Position numbers and translations under genes: made by a program
Shown: positions 37,117-37,178 of the stretch, piece by piece
How the letters are laid out: each line of letters starts with the position of its first letter
Position numbering within the stretch: the stretch's first letter is position 1
Notes under the pieces: generated by a model
The model's database searches: none
Told to the model about the DNA's origin: nothing
The model's input: the letters and a program-made list of their open reading frames with translations, nothing else
Assembly (NCBI GenBank): GCA_947624205.1
Contig: CANQJI010000017.1
Location: 1 to 37,178, forward strand
Length of the DNA stretch: 37,178 nucleotides
From: an uncultured Akkermansia sp.
GTDB lineage: Bacteria > Verrucomicrobiota > Verrucomicrobiia > Verrucomicrobiales > Akkermansiaceae
Direction: 5' to 3'

Positions 37117-37178
37117 TATTAACCCGAGGTGGTATAATCTGAGAAGTGAGAGGGAAAACCTCAACGGAATTCCTCGAC

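Overview
This 37.2-kb bacterial window is gene-dense and looks Verrucomicrobiota/Akkermansia-like; that is an impression from gene content, not a taxonomic test. Recognisable loci in order: nagA; an E2-like protein with no lipoyl domain; a Tat-type MBL-fold hydrolase; a truncated GcvT-like protein; rnc; a stand-alone AP2-like protein; an overlapping operon DUF362-larB-larC-larE-Ni/Co permease; mutS; galE; tal; a Na+-pumping methylmalonyl-CoA decarboxylase operon (mmdA-oadG-BCCP-oadB); mfd; ribD; a lipoprotein; a beta-barrel porin; argS; a bamA-DUF2156-YkgJ cluster; and a PAS-PAS-SpoIIE phosphatase. Main observations: (1) A modular, hairpin-rich intergenic repeat family is present in at least 7 copies, plus 2 chimeric relatives. 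It has GGGCAAACGCATT ends, a conserved core of about 80 bp, a (TACATCG)n tract, and hairpins whose stems persist while sequences change, including a T:A to C:G compensatory change. (2) A perfect parS-type 16-mer (TGTTCCACGTGAAACA, 28515-28530) lies about 2 kb from an AT-rich intergenic region with two DnaA-box matches, so this may be an origin-proximal region. (3) A nickel-pincer (NPN) cofactor operon carries an exported DUF362 protein where larA might be expected. (4) mfd appears to start upstream of any canonical in-frame start codon. All calls were made by eye; no database search was run.
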